Shown: positions 30,897 through 39,226 of the stretch, piece after piece
Layout of the letters: every line of letters begins with the position of its first letter
Numbering within the stretch: position 1 is the stretch's first letter
Assembly (NCBI GenBank): GCA_964571195.1
Contig: CAZNAD010000004.1
Coordinates: 1-64,000 of the forward strand
Direction: 5' to 3'
From: PALSA-1006 sp964571195
GTDB lineage: Bacteria; Pseudomonadota; Gammaproteobacteria; Burkholderiales; Gallionellaceae
Length of the DNA stretch: 64,000 nucleotides
Notes under the pieces: model-generated
Databases searched by the model: none
What the model was told of the DNA's origin: nothing
Seen by the model: only the letters and a program-made list of their open reading frames with translations
Made by a program: the position numbers and the translations under genes

Positions 30897-31652
30897 CTAA
30901 AGCACCAGCATGCCGCCCAGACAGGTCTGCGCCTGCTCCAAACGCACCAGCGTCGGTAACAGATTCAGTCCGGTCTTCTCCTTCAATTCGACAGCCTGAT
31001 CCTTGAGATCGTCCAGCGCCACGTTGATGGCATCTCCCGCCGCCGCGAAACAGATGGTGTTGCCGCTGTCGCAGGAAGGGAAGGCGATGGCGCGACCGTC
31101 GAAGGCCAGTCCGATACGCTCTACACTGGCCGCAAAACCTTTGCTGCGCCCGAGCAGATTCACCGCCATGATGCCGCTGTCGTTGAGGTGCGCGCGCACC
31201 GCCTGATAGAACGGCTGGGTGTCCAGAGCCCCGGCGCGTGCATCGGCGTCGAAACCGTCCACCAGGATCAGGTCGTAGGTCTGCGTACTGTTCAGAATGA
31301 AGTCCGCTCCGTCGCCGATCACCATCTTCAAGCGCAAGGGATCTTCCGGCAACTTGAAGAACTGGCGCGCTGCCGCCACCACACCCGGTTCGATCTCCAC
31401 CACAGTGAGTTTGGCCAGCGGATAGTTGCGGTACAGGAATTTGGTGAGCGAAGCCGCACCGAGGCCGATGAGCAGTACCCTGCGTGGGAAATGTGTGTCT
31501 TCGCGCAACAACACACTTGCCATCATCTCCTTGGTGTATTCCAGTTCCAGGTTCCACGGGCGCGCGATACGCATCGCGCCCTGTATCCAGGACGAACCGA
31601 AGTGCAGGTAACGCACCCCGGCTTCTTCGCTGATGTCGATAGAGTGAGCCAT
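30897..31652 (-). CDS. Spermidine synthase-like methyltransferase-fold protein
   Basis: 251 residues with a Rossmann fold of the spermidine/polyamine synthase type: VLLIGLGAASLTKFLYRNYP (SAM-type glycine loop), VVEIEPGVVAAAR and LILVDGFDADARAGALDTQPFY. It lacks a membrane segment and the first helical domain is short. The acidic residues of the active site appear present (VDGFD). Which amine it acts on, if any, is uncertain; many such proteins are annotated only as SpeE-like. It starts 43 bp after the nnrD stop on the same strand. Its stop codon lies 4 bp from the degraded end of a MITE-like repeat. Confidence 0.78.
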   Translation of the reverse strand: MAHSIDISEEAGVRYLHFGSSWIQGAMRIARPWNLELEYTKEMMASVLLREDTHFPRRVLLIGLGAASLTKFLYRNYPLAKLTVVEIEPGVVAAARQFFKLPEDPLRLKMVIGDGADFILNSTQTYDLILVDGFDADARAGALDTQPFYQAVRAHLNDSGIMAVNLLGRSKGFAASVERIGLAFDGRAIAFPSCDSGNTICFAAAGDAINVALDDLKDQAVELKEKTGLNLLPTLVRLEQAQTCLGGMLVL

Positions 31653-31694
31653 TTTGGGAGGTTGAAAAATTGATTCCGGCGCAGGTACCGCGCT

Positions 31695-32546
31695 TTATTT
31701 GCTTACCCACTGGTTCAACAACCATCTGGCCCATTCGGTCACTTCCGTCGCGCTCATGCCGATGGTGGCCTGTTGCTGGGCCAGTGCGTCGCCCGCCGCG
31801 CCGTGCAGGTGGACACCGAGCAGCACGGCTTCGTCCGCGCTCAGACCCTGAGCCATCAAGGCGGCGATCATGCCGCTCAACACGTCACCCATGCCCGCGC
31901 TGCTCATGCCGGGGTTACCAGTCTGGTTGATGTGCAGCTTGCCGTCGCGGGTGGCGCAGAGACTTTCCGCACCTTTCAACACCACGCTGGCATTGAAGCG
32001 TTTGTTCAGTACGGTGATTGCAGTACTACGCCCGTTCTGGATGTCGTCGATGCCGCAGTCCAGCAGGCGAGCGGCTTCGCCGGGGTGCGGGGTGATCACA
32101 ACGGCGGTTTTGCGGGTGAACAACATGCCGCGCAGATCGGGGCGTTGCGTGATGATATTGAGCGCGTCCGCATCCAGCAGCGTGGGCACATCCAGCAGCA
32201 GCGCGTCGTACAGCAGTTTCTGCGCCGCAGGGCTCTGTCCCAGCCCGCAACCGATGACCAGCACAGACGGCTTGGTCTGCAAGGCCGCACTTGCCGAATG
32301 CAGCATCAGTTCCGGCATCTGCGTATCCAGCGCAGGGATATGGTCGGCCAGCAGCCCGACATGCACACAACCCGCGCCCAGCTTGAGCGCCGCGCGCCCT
32401 GCCAACAGCGCGGCACCGGCCATGCCGTTGGCACCACCGATCACCGTTACCGTGCCGAACAAGCCTTTGTGGCTGTCTTTGGGGCGGGGTTTGAGGTAGG
32501 CGGAGACTTGCTTGCGGGTGATGGGGGTGGGGCGTGCAACGGACAT
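31695..32546 (-). CDS. nnrD: ADP-dependent (S)-NAD(P)H-hydrate dehydratase
   Basis: 283 residues, the carbohydrate-kinase-like half of the YjeF family without the epimerase half. Visible motifs are GTVTVIGGANGMAGAALLAGRAAL, VIGCGLGQS, TPHPGEAARLL and GNPGMSSAGMGDVLSGMIAA, the last containing the catalytic Asp. The enzyme uses ADP to repair hydrated NAD(P)H. The gene is divergent from purL, about 75 bp apart. Confidence 0.94.
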   Translation of the reverse strand: MSVARPTPITRKQVSAYLKPRPKDSHKGLFGTVTVIGGANGMAGAALLAGRAALKLGAGCVHVGLLADHIPALDTQMPELMLHSASAALQTKPSVLVIGCGLGQSPAAQKLLYDALLLDVPTLLDADALNIITQRPDLRGMLFTRKTAVVITPHPGEAARLLDCGIDDIQNGRSTAITVLNKRFNASVVLKGAESLCATRDGKLHINQTGNPGMSSAGMGDVLSGMIAALMAQGLSADEAVLLGVHLHGAAGDALAQQQATIGMSATEVTEWARWLLNQWVSK

Positions 32547-32622
32547 TGTCGTTTTCCTGAGTTTATAGGGGCGGCTGCATTATAATTGCATCCTGTCCTC
32601 AACGCTTTCATGAGATCGATCT

Positions 32623-35600
32623 ATGTCCCGCGTCACTAGCAGCAAAATCTCCATCGGCAATCCCGCGCTTTCCGCTTTCCGCCTCGAAAAACTGCGCACC
32701 GCCATCAAGGCCGTCGCCCCCAACGTCTCGGTCGAGGAGACCCGGCACTGGTATTTCACCGAATTAAAAGCGGCGCTGACGGCGACCGAGGATGGCTTGC
32801 TGGATCGTTTGCTGAACATCGATGCCAAACTGGACAAGCCCGCCGTGCGTTTGCAGCGTTTTCTGGTCATCCCGCGCCTGGGCACGATCTCGCCGTGGTC
32901 GTCGAAAGCGACCGACATCGCGCAGCATTGCGCCTTGCCCAATGTGGCGCGCATCGAGCGCGGCGTGGTGTATTACCTCAATACGAAGAACGGCAAGCTG
33001 CTCAGCGAAGCCGAGAAACAGGCCGTGTTGCCGCTGCTGCACGACCGGATGACCGAAACGGTGACCATCGATATCGCCGGTATCGAAAACAAGATATTCC
33101 AGCACGGCAAGCCGCAGCCGCTGGCCAGCGTCGATATCCTCAAGGGGGGCAAGAACGCGCTGGAGGTTGCCAATCGCGATCTGGGGCTGGCGCTGTCCGG
33201 CGACGAGATCGATTATCTGGTCGAGAATTTCAAAAAGCTGAAGCGTAACCCCACCGATGTCGAACTGATGATGTTCGCACAGGCCAATTCCGAACACTGC
33301 CGCCACAAGATATTCAACGCCGACTGGATCATCGACGATGAGCAACAGGCCATCTCGCTGTTCGGCATGATACGCAACACCCACAAGCTGCACCCGCAGG
33401 GTACGGTGGTGGCGTATTCCGACAACTCCTCGGTGATCGAGGGTGCCGAGATCGAGCGTTTCTATCCGCGCGCGGGCGGCGCATACGCCTTCAGCACCGA
33501 GCTCACCCACACCCTGATGAAGGTGGAGACACACAACCATCCGACCGCCATCGCGCCTTTCGCCGGTGCGGCGACCGGTGCGGGCGGCGAGATTCGCGAT
33601 GAAGGTGCCACCGGCTCCGGCTCCAAACCCAAAGCGGGTCTGACGGGATTCTCCGTGTCCAACCTGAATATTCCGGGGTTCGTGCAGCCCTGGGAAAAAT
33701 ACAGCCCTCACCCTCAGTCCCTCTCCCAAGGGGAGAGGGAGGCAGAACCCTCTCCCTCTGGGAGAGGGCAGGGTGAGGGAGCGAGCTACGGCAAGCCCTC
33801 CCGCATCGCTTCAGCGCTCCAGATCATGATCGACGGCCCGCTCGGCGGCGCGGCGTTTAACAACGAGTTCGGGCGTCCCAACCTGACCGGCTATTTCCGC
33901 ACCTTCGAGGAAACGGTCAACGGCGAAGTGCGCGGCTACCACAAGCCCATCATGCTGGCGGGCGGTGTCGGCAACATCCGTTTCGACCACACCCACAAAT
34001 ACGACCTGCCTGCCGGAGCTTTGCTCATCCAGCTTGGCGGCCCCGGTATGCTGATCGGTTTAGGCGGTGGTGCGGCCTCCAGCATGGATACCGGCGCGAA
34101 CGCCGAGAACCTCGATTTTGATTCCGTGCAGCGCGGCAACCCAGAGATGCAGCGCCGCGCGCAGGAAGTCATCGACCGTTGCTGGCAGATGGGTGCGGAC
34201 AATCCCATCCTCTCCATCCACGACGTTGGTGCGGGCGGCATTTCCAATGCTCTGCCGGAGCTGGTGCACGGCGGCGGCAAAGGCGCCAAGTTCGAGTTGC
34301 GCGCGGTGCCGTCGGAAGAGCGCGGCATGTCGCCGATGCAGATCTGGAGCAACGAAGCGCAGGAACGTTACGTGCTGGCCATCCCGCCCGAGCGGCTGGA
34401 CGAATTCAAAGCCCTGTGTGAACGCGAGCGTTGCCCGTTCGCGGTGCTGGGCAAGGCCACCGTCGGCGAACAGTTGACCGTACACGATGCCGAATTCAAC
34501 AACCATCCGGTGAACATGCCGCTGTCCGTGTTGCTGGGCAAACCGCCCAAGATGACACGCAAAGTGACGCGCGAAAAAATCGCGCTGCCCAAGTTCGACA
34601 CCTCAGGGATGGACCTGAAAGACGCCATCAGCCGCGTGTTGCGCCTGCCTTCCGTGGCCGACAAGACCTTCCTCATCAGCATCGGCGACCGCACCGTGGG
34701 CGGTTTCACCGCGCGCGACCAGATGGTCGGCCCGTGGCAAGTGCCGGTGGCCGATGTGGCCGTCACGCTGATGGGTTACAACACCTATCGCGCCGAAGCG
34801 TTCGCACTGGGTGAACGCACTCCCATCGCGGTATTGAACGGCCCGGCTTCCGGCCGTATGGCCATCGGTGAAGCCATCACCAACATCGCCGCCGCGCGGA
34901 TCGAAAAGATCGGCGACATCAAACTCTCCGCTAACTGGATGGCTGCCGCCGGACACCACGGCGAAGACGCTGCGCTGTTCGACACCGTGCATGCCGTCGG
35001 CATGGAGCTGTGCCCGCAACTCGGTATCAGCATCCCGGTCGGTAAAGATTCGATGTCCATGAAGACCACCTGGAAAGAGGGTGAGCAGAACAAAGCCGTC
35101 ACCGCACCGCTGTCGCTCATCGTCACCGCCTTCGCTCCCAGCCCGGACGCGCGCAAGACCCTCACTCCGCAACTTGTGGCCGACACCGACACCGTGGTGC
35201 TGCTGTTCGATCTGGGTGCGGGCAAGAACCGTCTGGGCGGCTCGGCGCTGGCGCAGGTTTACAAACAGGTCGGCGATGTCGCGCCGGATGTGGACGATGC
35301 CGCCACACTCAAAGCCTTCTTCGACTTCATCCAACGTTACAACGCTGCGGGCAAACTGCTGGCCTACCACGACCGCTCCGACGGCGGCATGTTGGCCGCC
35401 CTGTGCGAGATGACCTTTGCCTCGCATATCGGTCTCGACATCAATCTGGACGAACTCAAGGGCGACGATTTCAGCGTCCTGTTCAACGAAGAACTGGGCG
35501 CTCTGGTGCAGGTGCGCCGCGCCGATCTGGCCGACATCTTCGTGCAATGCGACGAAGTGGGGCTGCACAACGTGCACGAGGTCGCGCGTCTCAATACCAG

Positions 35601-36678
35601 CGGCACGGTCGCCATCAAACGCGCGGGTAAGCTGCTCTATAGCGAGAACGCCATCACCCTGCGCCGCACCTGGTCCGAGACCACTTACCAGATGCAGAAG
35701 CTGCGCGACAATCCGGTCTGTGCGCAGCAGGAATTCGACCGCACGCTGGATGCCGGTGATGCCGGTCTGCACGTGAAGCTGACTTACGATCCGAATGAAA
35801 ATTTCCCTCACCCTCAGTCCCTCTCCCAGGGGGCGAGGGAAGCAGAACCCTCTTCCTCAGGGAGAGGGCAGGGTGAGGGGGCTTCTCGTTCTTCATCCTT
35901 CATTCTGAACCGTCCCAAGATGGCCATCCTGCGCGAGCAGGGCGTCAACGGCCAGGTCGAGATGGCTGCCGCGTTCGACCGCGCCGGCTTCGCCGCTGTG
36001 GACGTACACATGAGCGACATCATCAGTGGCCGCGTGAAGTTGGCCGATTTCAAAGGTGTGGCGGCCTGCGGCGGCTTCTCTTACGGCGACGTACTGGGCG
36101 CGGGTGAAGGCTGGGCGAAATCCATTCTGTTCAACCCGCGCGCGCGCGACGAGTTCGAGGCGTTCTTCAAGCGCAGCGACACCTTCGCGCTGGGTGTCTG
36201 CAACGGCTGCCAGATGATGAGCAACCTGCACGAGATCATCCCCGGCGCGGAACACTGGGCGCACTTCGCGCGCAACCAGTCCGAGCAATTCGAGGCGCGT
36301 TTCGTCATGGTGGAAGTGCAGCAGTCACCCTCCATCCTGTTTGAAGGCATGGCCGGTAGCCGCATGCCCATCGTCGTGGCGCACGGCGAGGGATATGCCG
36401 ACTTCGGCAATGCCGCGAAGCTGAAAGCCGCACAGCCGCTGGTGTCGCTGCGTTATGTCGACCACAACGGCAAAGCCACCGAGACCTATCCGCTCAACCC
36501 CAACGGTTCACCGCAGGGCATCACCGGACTCACCACGCCGGATGGCCGCTTCAGCATCATGATGCCGCACCCCGAGCGCGTGTTCCGCGCCGTGCAGAAC
36601 TCCTGGTATCCGAAGGAGTGGCAAGAGAACGGCGCATGGCTGCGCATGTTCCAGAATGCAAGGAAGTGGGTGGGGTAG
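32623..36678 (+). CDS. purL: Phosphoribosylformylglycinamidine synthase (large PurL), with two in-frame repeat insertions
   Basis: 1351 residues; the E. coli enzyme has about 1295. It converts FGAR, glutamine and ATP to FGAM in purine synthesis. The N-terminal PurS-like part, synthetase domains (SEHCRHKIFNADWII, VETHNHPTAIAPFAGAATG, GGHGEDAA-type AGHHGEDAALFD) and C-terminal glutaminase are present, with nucleophile Cys1193 in GVCNGCQMMSNL. Two palindromic repeats interrupt it in frame, at residues ~361-386 (just after QPWEKY) and ~1061-1086 (just before the NRPKMAILREQGVNG start of the glutaminase region). Both sit in surface-loop-like positions, leaving motifs intact. The gene is otherwise ordinary and presumably functional. 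Confidence 0.96.
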   Translation: MSRVTSSKISIGNPALSAFRLEKLRTAIKAVAPNVSVEETRHWYFTELKAALTATEDGLLDRLLNIDAKLDKPAVRLQRFLVIPRLGTISPWSSKATDIAQHCALPNVARIERGVVYYLNTKNGKLLSEAEKQAVLPLLHDRMTETVTIDIAGIENKIFQHGKPQPLASVDILKGGKNALEVANRDLGLALSGDEIDYLVENFKKLKRNPTDVELMMFAQANSEHCRHKIFNADWIIDDEQQAISLFGMIRNTHKLHPQGTVVAYSDNSSVIEGAEIERFYPRAGGAYAFSTELTHTLMKVETHNHPTAIAPFAGAATGAGGEIRDEGATGSGSKPKAGLTGFSVSNLNIPGFVQPWEKYSPHPQSLSQGEREAEPSPSGRGQGEGASYGKPSRIASALQIMIDGPLGGAAFNNEFGRPNLTGYFRTFEETVNGEVRGYHKPIMLAGGVGNIRFDHTHKYDLPAGALLIQLGGPGMLIGLGGGAASSMDTGANAENLDFDSVQRGNPEMQRRAQEVIDRCWQMGADNPILSIHDVGAGGISNALPELVHGGGKGAKFELRAVPSEERGMSPMQIWSNEAQERYVLAIPPERLDEFKALCERERCPFAVLGKATVGEQLTVHDAEFNNHPVNMPLSVLLGKPPKMTRKVTREKIALPKFDTSGMDLKDAISRVLRLPSVADKTFLISIGDRTVGGFTARDQMVGPWQVPVADVAVTLMGYNTYRAEAFALGERTPIAVLNGPASGRMAIGEAITNIAAARIEKIGDIKLSANWMAAAGHHGEDAALFDTVHAVGMELCPQLGISIPVGKDSMSMKTTWKEGEQNKAVTAPLSLIVTAFAPSPDARKTLTPQLVADTDTVVLLFDLGAGKNRLGGSALAQVYKQVGDVAPDVDDAATLKAFFDFIQRYNAAGKLLAYHDRSDGGMLAALCEMTFASHIGLDINLDELKGDDFSVLFNEELGALVQVRRADLADIFVQCDEVGLHNVHEVARLNTSGTVAIKRAGKLLYSENAITLRRTWSETTYQMQKLRDNPVCAQQEFDRTLDAGDAGLHVKLTYDPNENFPHPQSLSQGAREAEPSSSGRGQGEGASRSSSFILNRPKMAILREQGVNGQVEMAAAFDRAGFAAVDVHMSDIISGRVKLADFKGVAACGGFSYGDVLGAGEGWAKSILFNPRARDEFEAFFKRSDTFALGVCNGCQMMSNLHEIIPGAEHWAHFARNQSEQFEARFVMVEVQQSPSILFEGMAGSRMPIVVAHGEGYADFGNAAKLKAAQPLVSLRYVDHNGKATETYPLNPNGSPQGITGLTTPDGRFSIMMPHPERVFRAVQNSWYPKEWQENGAWLRMFQNARKWVG
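33705..33780 (+). repeat. Palindromic repeat inserted in frame in purL (copy 1)
   Basis: 76 bp. Outer arms CCCTCACCCT and AGGGTGAGGG are inverted repeats. Between them lie two further hairpins: CCCTCTCCC-AAG-GGGAGAGGG and CCCTCTCCC-TCT-GGGAGAGGG. The whole could fold as a three-stem cloverleaf. It is translated as SPHPQSLSQGEREAEPSPS and GRGQGEG, with no homologue expected in PurL. The flanks read TAC before and TAC after, possibly a short target duplication. Confidence 0.9.
35805..35880 (+). repeat. Palindromic repeat inserted in frame in purL (copy 2)
   Basis: 76 bp, same architecture, length and codon phase as copy 1 and about 90% identical to it (outer arms CCCTCACCCT/AGGGTGAGGG). It encodes PHPQSLSQGAREAEPSSSGR and following GQGEG. 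It lies just before the start of the PurL glutaminase region. Confidence 0.9.
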
Positions 36679-36692
36679 TAGAATGCGCCGAA

Positions 36693-36747
36693 CCCCGTTC
36701 GCCCTGAGTGCCGCGCAAAGCGCGGTGTATCGAAGGGTAGGGCGGGG
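36693..36747. repeat. Short palindromic repeat related to the MITE-like core
   Basis: CCCCGTTCGCCCTGAGTGCC, then a GCGC-AAA-GCGC core and GGTGTATCGAAGGGTAGGGCGGGG, form a 55-bp near-palindrome. Its middle resembles the internal part of the 168-bp repeats (GTTCGTCCCGAGTGCCGC...GCGGTGTATCGAGGGGGCGAAC). It sits between purL and the mntA antitoxin gene and could also act as a transcription barrier. Confidence 0.7.
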
Positions 36748-36770
36748 ATAGGCTACAAGATAGGGTAAAG

Positions 36771-37091
36771 ATGATCTCCGAGCAAACCATACAGCAAGCC
36801 GCCCAGCTATTGGGCGAAGCCGCAAAACCAGCCAGAGTCATTCTGTTTGGCTCGTATGCGCGCGGCGATGCCCAAGAGGATTCTGATTTGGATTTTTTGG
36901 TCATCGAATCGGAGCTGCAAGATAAATTCCGTGAGATGGTGCGTTTACGTCAAGTGCTGCGCCCGTTGAAAGTGGCAGCAGATGTGTTGGTTTATTCGCA
37001 AGCGGAGATAGATCAACAGCAAGATGCCTGCTCGACTGCGGTCTATTGGGCATTGCGTGAAGGCCGCGTGCTGTATGACACGGCGCATTGA
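36771..37091 (+). CDS. mntA: MntA-type minimal nucleotidyltransferase antitoxin
   Basis: 106 residues. The pol-beta nucleotidyltransferase signature FGSYARGDAQEDSDLDFLV is intact, with Gly27-Ser28 and the Asp39/Asp41 metal pair. In HEPN/MNT systems MntA AMPylates (or otherwise modifies) the HEPN toxin and neutralises it. The HEPN gene overlaps its 3' end by 17 bp in the usual MntA-HEPN order. Base composition is a little lower in GC than the flanking purL. Confidence 0.88.
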   Translation: MISEQTIQQAAQLLGEAAKPARVILFGSYARGDAQEDSDLDFLVIESELQDKFREMVRLRQVLRPLKVAADVLVYSQAEIDQQQDACSTAVYWALREGRVLYDTAH

Positions 37092-37461
37092 GCAGGCGCA
37101 GCGACTACTGGCGCTCGCCGAGCGCGATATCACCTCGTTTCGGGCTCTGGCATCGCACCCCGAAGTAGATGTTTCCGCGACCGGATTTTTCGCCCAGCAA
37201 GTCGTAGAGAAATGCCTCAAGGCGGTCGCCGAATATAACGGCATCGTTTTCCGTAGAACACATGACGTAGACGAACTCGTCGATCTGTTGTTGCAACACA
37301 AAGTAGTCATGCCGTTTCCGCCAGATCAGTTCAGCGTCCTTAATCCCTTTGCAGTGATCTTGCGCTACGAAGAGACACCCTATGTCAGCATGCCGCTAGC
37401 GGAGATGAGTCAATTGGTCGAGATGGCTCACCGCTGGGCGAAGAGTGTGCTTTCCACTTGA
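37075..37461 (+). CDS. HEPN-domain toxin partner
   Basis: 128 residues from the ATG at 37075, chosen because it lies inside the mntA end; an earlier start would give a non-homologous tail. The HEPN core reads RIEQAQRLLALAERDITSFR, ATGFFAQQVVEKCLKAVAEY and FRRTHDVDELVDLLLQ. It fits HEPN PF05168 members paired with MNT nucleotidyltransferases, RNases or other cell-inhibiting proteins. The strict RX4-6H RNase motif is not clear here, so activity is uncertain. Confidence 0.82.
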   Translation: MTRRIEQAQRLLALAERDITSFRALASHPEVDVSATGFFAQQVVEKCLKAVAEYNGIVFRRTHDVDELVDLLLQHKVVMPFPPDQFSVLNPFAVILRYEETPYVSMPLAEMSQLVEMAHRWAKSVLST

Positions 37462-37532
37462 TACTGTTGCGATGATCTGGAAATTGTTCTCAGTCGTTGT
37501 TGCGGAGATAACAAAATCTTGAAGGTGCCTAG

Positions 37533-38189
37533 ATGAAAAAAGAATTTTGGCTGGAACGCTGGGAGCGCGCGGAGATCGGCTTCCATCAGGACGAGATCAA
37601 TCCTTACTTGCGCCGCTTCTGGCCCGAGGTGCAGGCCAAGCGTGCTGGCGAAGTGTTCGTGCCGCTGTGTGGCAAGAGTCTGGACATGGTGTGGCTGCGC
37701 GAGCAGGGCAACTTCGTGCTGGGCGTGGAGTTGAGCGCCATCGCGGTGCAGGATTTCTTCCACGAACAAGGCCAGTCACCCGAGCGCGTGAGCGGCGGGG
37801 GATTCGACAACTACCTCGCGGGGGGCATCTGCCTCGCATGCGGCGATTTCTTCGACCTGAGCAAAGCGGACATGGCGCAGGTGAGCGCGGTGTACGACCG
37901 CGCCTCGCTGGTGGCCTTGCCGCCGGACATGCGCGAACGTTATGCCCGCCATCTGGCGAACATCCTGCCGCGCGGCACACGCATCCTGCTGGTCACCTTC
38001 GATTATCCGCAAGCCGAGATGCCGGGGCCGCCGTTCGCCGTGTCGGTGAACGAGGTCGAGTCACTCTACGGCAAATACGCCGAAGTGAAACTCTTGGCAC
38101 AGGAAGACGTGCTGGCGCAGAACCCGCGCTTCAAACAGCGCGGCGTGAGTCGGATGCAGGAGAACATCTTTTTGCTGACCCTGCGCTAG
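37533..38189 (+). CDS. tpm: Thiopurine S-methyltransferase
   Basis: 218 residues, the family's normal length. KEFWLERWERAEIGFHQDEINPYL at the start and RVFVPLCGKSLDMVWL-like EVFVPLCGKSLDMVWLREQG match bacterial TPMT, which methylates thiopurines and, in bacteria, selenium or tellurium oxyanions. ELSAIAVQDFF and VYDRASLVALPPDMRERY follow as expected. No regulator or tellurite gene is adjacent. Confidence 0.93.
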   Translation: MKKEFWLERWERAEIGFHQDEINPYLRRFWPEVQAKRAGEVFVPLCGKSLDMVWLREQGNFVLGVELSAIAVQDFFHEQGQSPERVSGGGFDNYLAGGICLACGDFFDLSKADMAQVSAVYDRASLVALPPDMRERYARHLANILPRGTRILLVTFDYPQAEMPGPPFAVSVNEVESLYGKYAEVKLLAQEDVLAQNPRFKQRGVSRMQENIFLLTLR

Positions 38190-38206
38190 GGATGCGCTGA
38201 TTTAAT

Positions 38207-38241
38207 CCCCTCTCCCGCTGGGAGAGGGCTAGGGTGAGGGA
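38207..38241. repeat. Half copy of the purL/mfd palindromic repeat
   Basis: CCCCTCTCCC-GCT-GGGAGAGGG followed by CTAGGGTGAGGGA. This is one inner hairpin plus the right outer arm of the 76-bp family, without the left half. It lies in the gap between the convergent tpm and the next minus-strand gene, so it could also act as a terminator-like hairpin. Confidence 0.8.
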
Positions 38242-38244
38242 GTT

Positions 38245-39138
38245 CTAACCTGCTTTGCCGCCACCTTTTAACAGTCTCGGTAGCGCCTTCTTTTCGGTGT
38301 TTATGCGTCGTCCACCTTTGCCTCCGGCTTTAACCAATTTCGGCTGAGGCTCCTTCCCGGAACTCAGCGCACGAGCATGTTCATCTTCTCGTGCGGAAGT
38401 GGCATCGCCGTGTTTGCGCACATAACCGCGCCCGAACTGCGCGGCCTTTTTAATCTTGATGCGCTCCTTGGCCTTTTTATCTTCCGGTGCGGAATAGGTT
38501 TCGTGTTTGCAGGTTTGCGGGTCGTAGAAGCCGATGTAACCACCTGGGTTCACGCCGAAAGAACGCAGCCCTTTGCCCTTGGTGAGTCGCCCCAGAAAAT
38601 CGTTGCGCCCGCCTTGCTGTTCGCCGGGAGTGAAGTAGAGCGGCAGCACAAAATTGGAGACCTCCACACCGTCGATCTCGTAAGTCTCCGCCTGCACCGC
38701 ATCGCACATCTCGTACCAGTGGAACACCTGTTTGCGTGAATCAGTCGGATGCGGCCCCTGCACCAGCAAATTACCCTGCGCATCACCGATCAACTCCAGC
38801 GCCTCGTGCGACAACGTCGCCGTCCAACTTTCTTTGAGTTGTTTGCATAGCTCAGTGAACACAAAGCCGTAAGGGATGCCGCGAAAGTTCGCCTCGTGAT
38901 AACCCAGCGCACCTTCCACATCGGCCTTGTCCGCCAGATAAATAATCGCATCGCCGCGCATTTCCGGCTGCGTCGCCTTGTTCGCCTGCTTACCCACCGC
39001 ACCTTCCAAACGCAACGTCGCGCCGAAACTCCAATACGGTTCAAAATCTTCTTTGATCTGGCGATTGATCGCGCGGAGCGCGGTCAGGATGTCTTCATCG
39101 GAGAGTGATTTACTGCGGTTGACGAGGGAGATGATCAT
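38245..39138 (-). CDS. Conserved protein with HEALE motif, possible metallopeptidase-like fold
   Basis: 297 residues. The central part has SHEALELIGD (His111-Glu112) and then FHWYEMCDAVQAETYEIDGV and VSNFVLPLYF, a pattern I associate with a phage- and plasmid-linked family in which HExLE and a downstream E.CDAV resemble a minimal zinc-peptidase site. This assignment is from memory and not proven. The C-terminal ~90 residues are lysine- and glycine-rich (KAGGKGGRRINTEKKALPRL), suggesting a nucleic-acid-binding or disordered tail. It stands alone between tpm and the ADP-ribosylation operon. Confidence 0.6.
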   Translation of the reverse strand: MIISLVNRSKSLSDEDILTALRAINRQIKEDFEPYWSFGATLRLEGAVGKQANKATQPEMRGDAIIYLADKADVEGALGYHEANFRGIPYGFVFTELCKQLKESWTATLSHEALELIGDAQGNLLVQGPHPTDSRKQVFHWYEMCDAVQAETYEIDGVEVSNFVLPLYFTPGEQQGGRNDFLGRLTKGKGLRSFGVNPGGYIGFYDPQTCKHETYSAPEDKKAKERIKIKKAAQFGRGYVRKHGDATSAREDEHARALSSGKEPQPKLVKAGGKGGRRINTEKKALPRLLKGGGKAG

Positions 39139-39226
39139 TGCGGGTTCTCATTTGGGTGATGCGTGAATAGCGCGGAAGTTAGTGCGAGGCTGTCCGAATT
39201 GATTCACTCTATGTAACCAACCTGTT

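Noticed and set aside
30767..31006. Reading frame of ~79 codons (MPRNFVFRSSRVPHLCGVSR...)
   Set aside because: It is produced by the MITE-like repeat; the same peptide arises at 48250-48438 from copy B. Not a gene.
36508..36904. Minus-strand frames covering the end of purL and the start of mntA
   Set aside because: Antisense to two real genes and a palindrome; no protein family resemblance.
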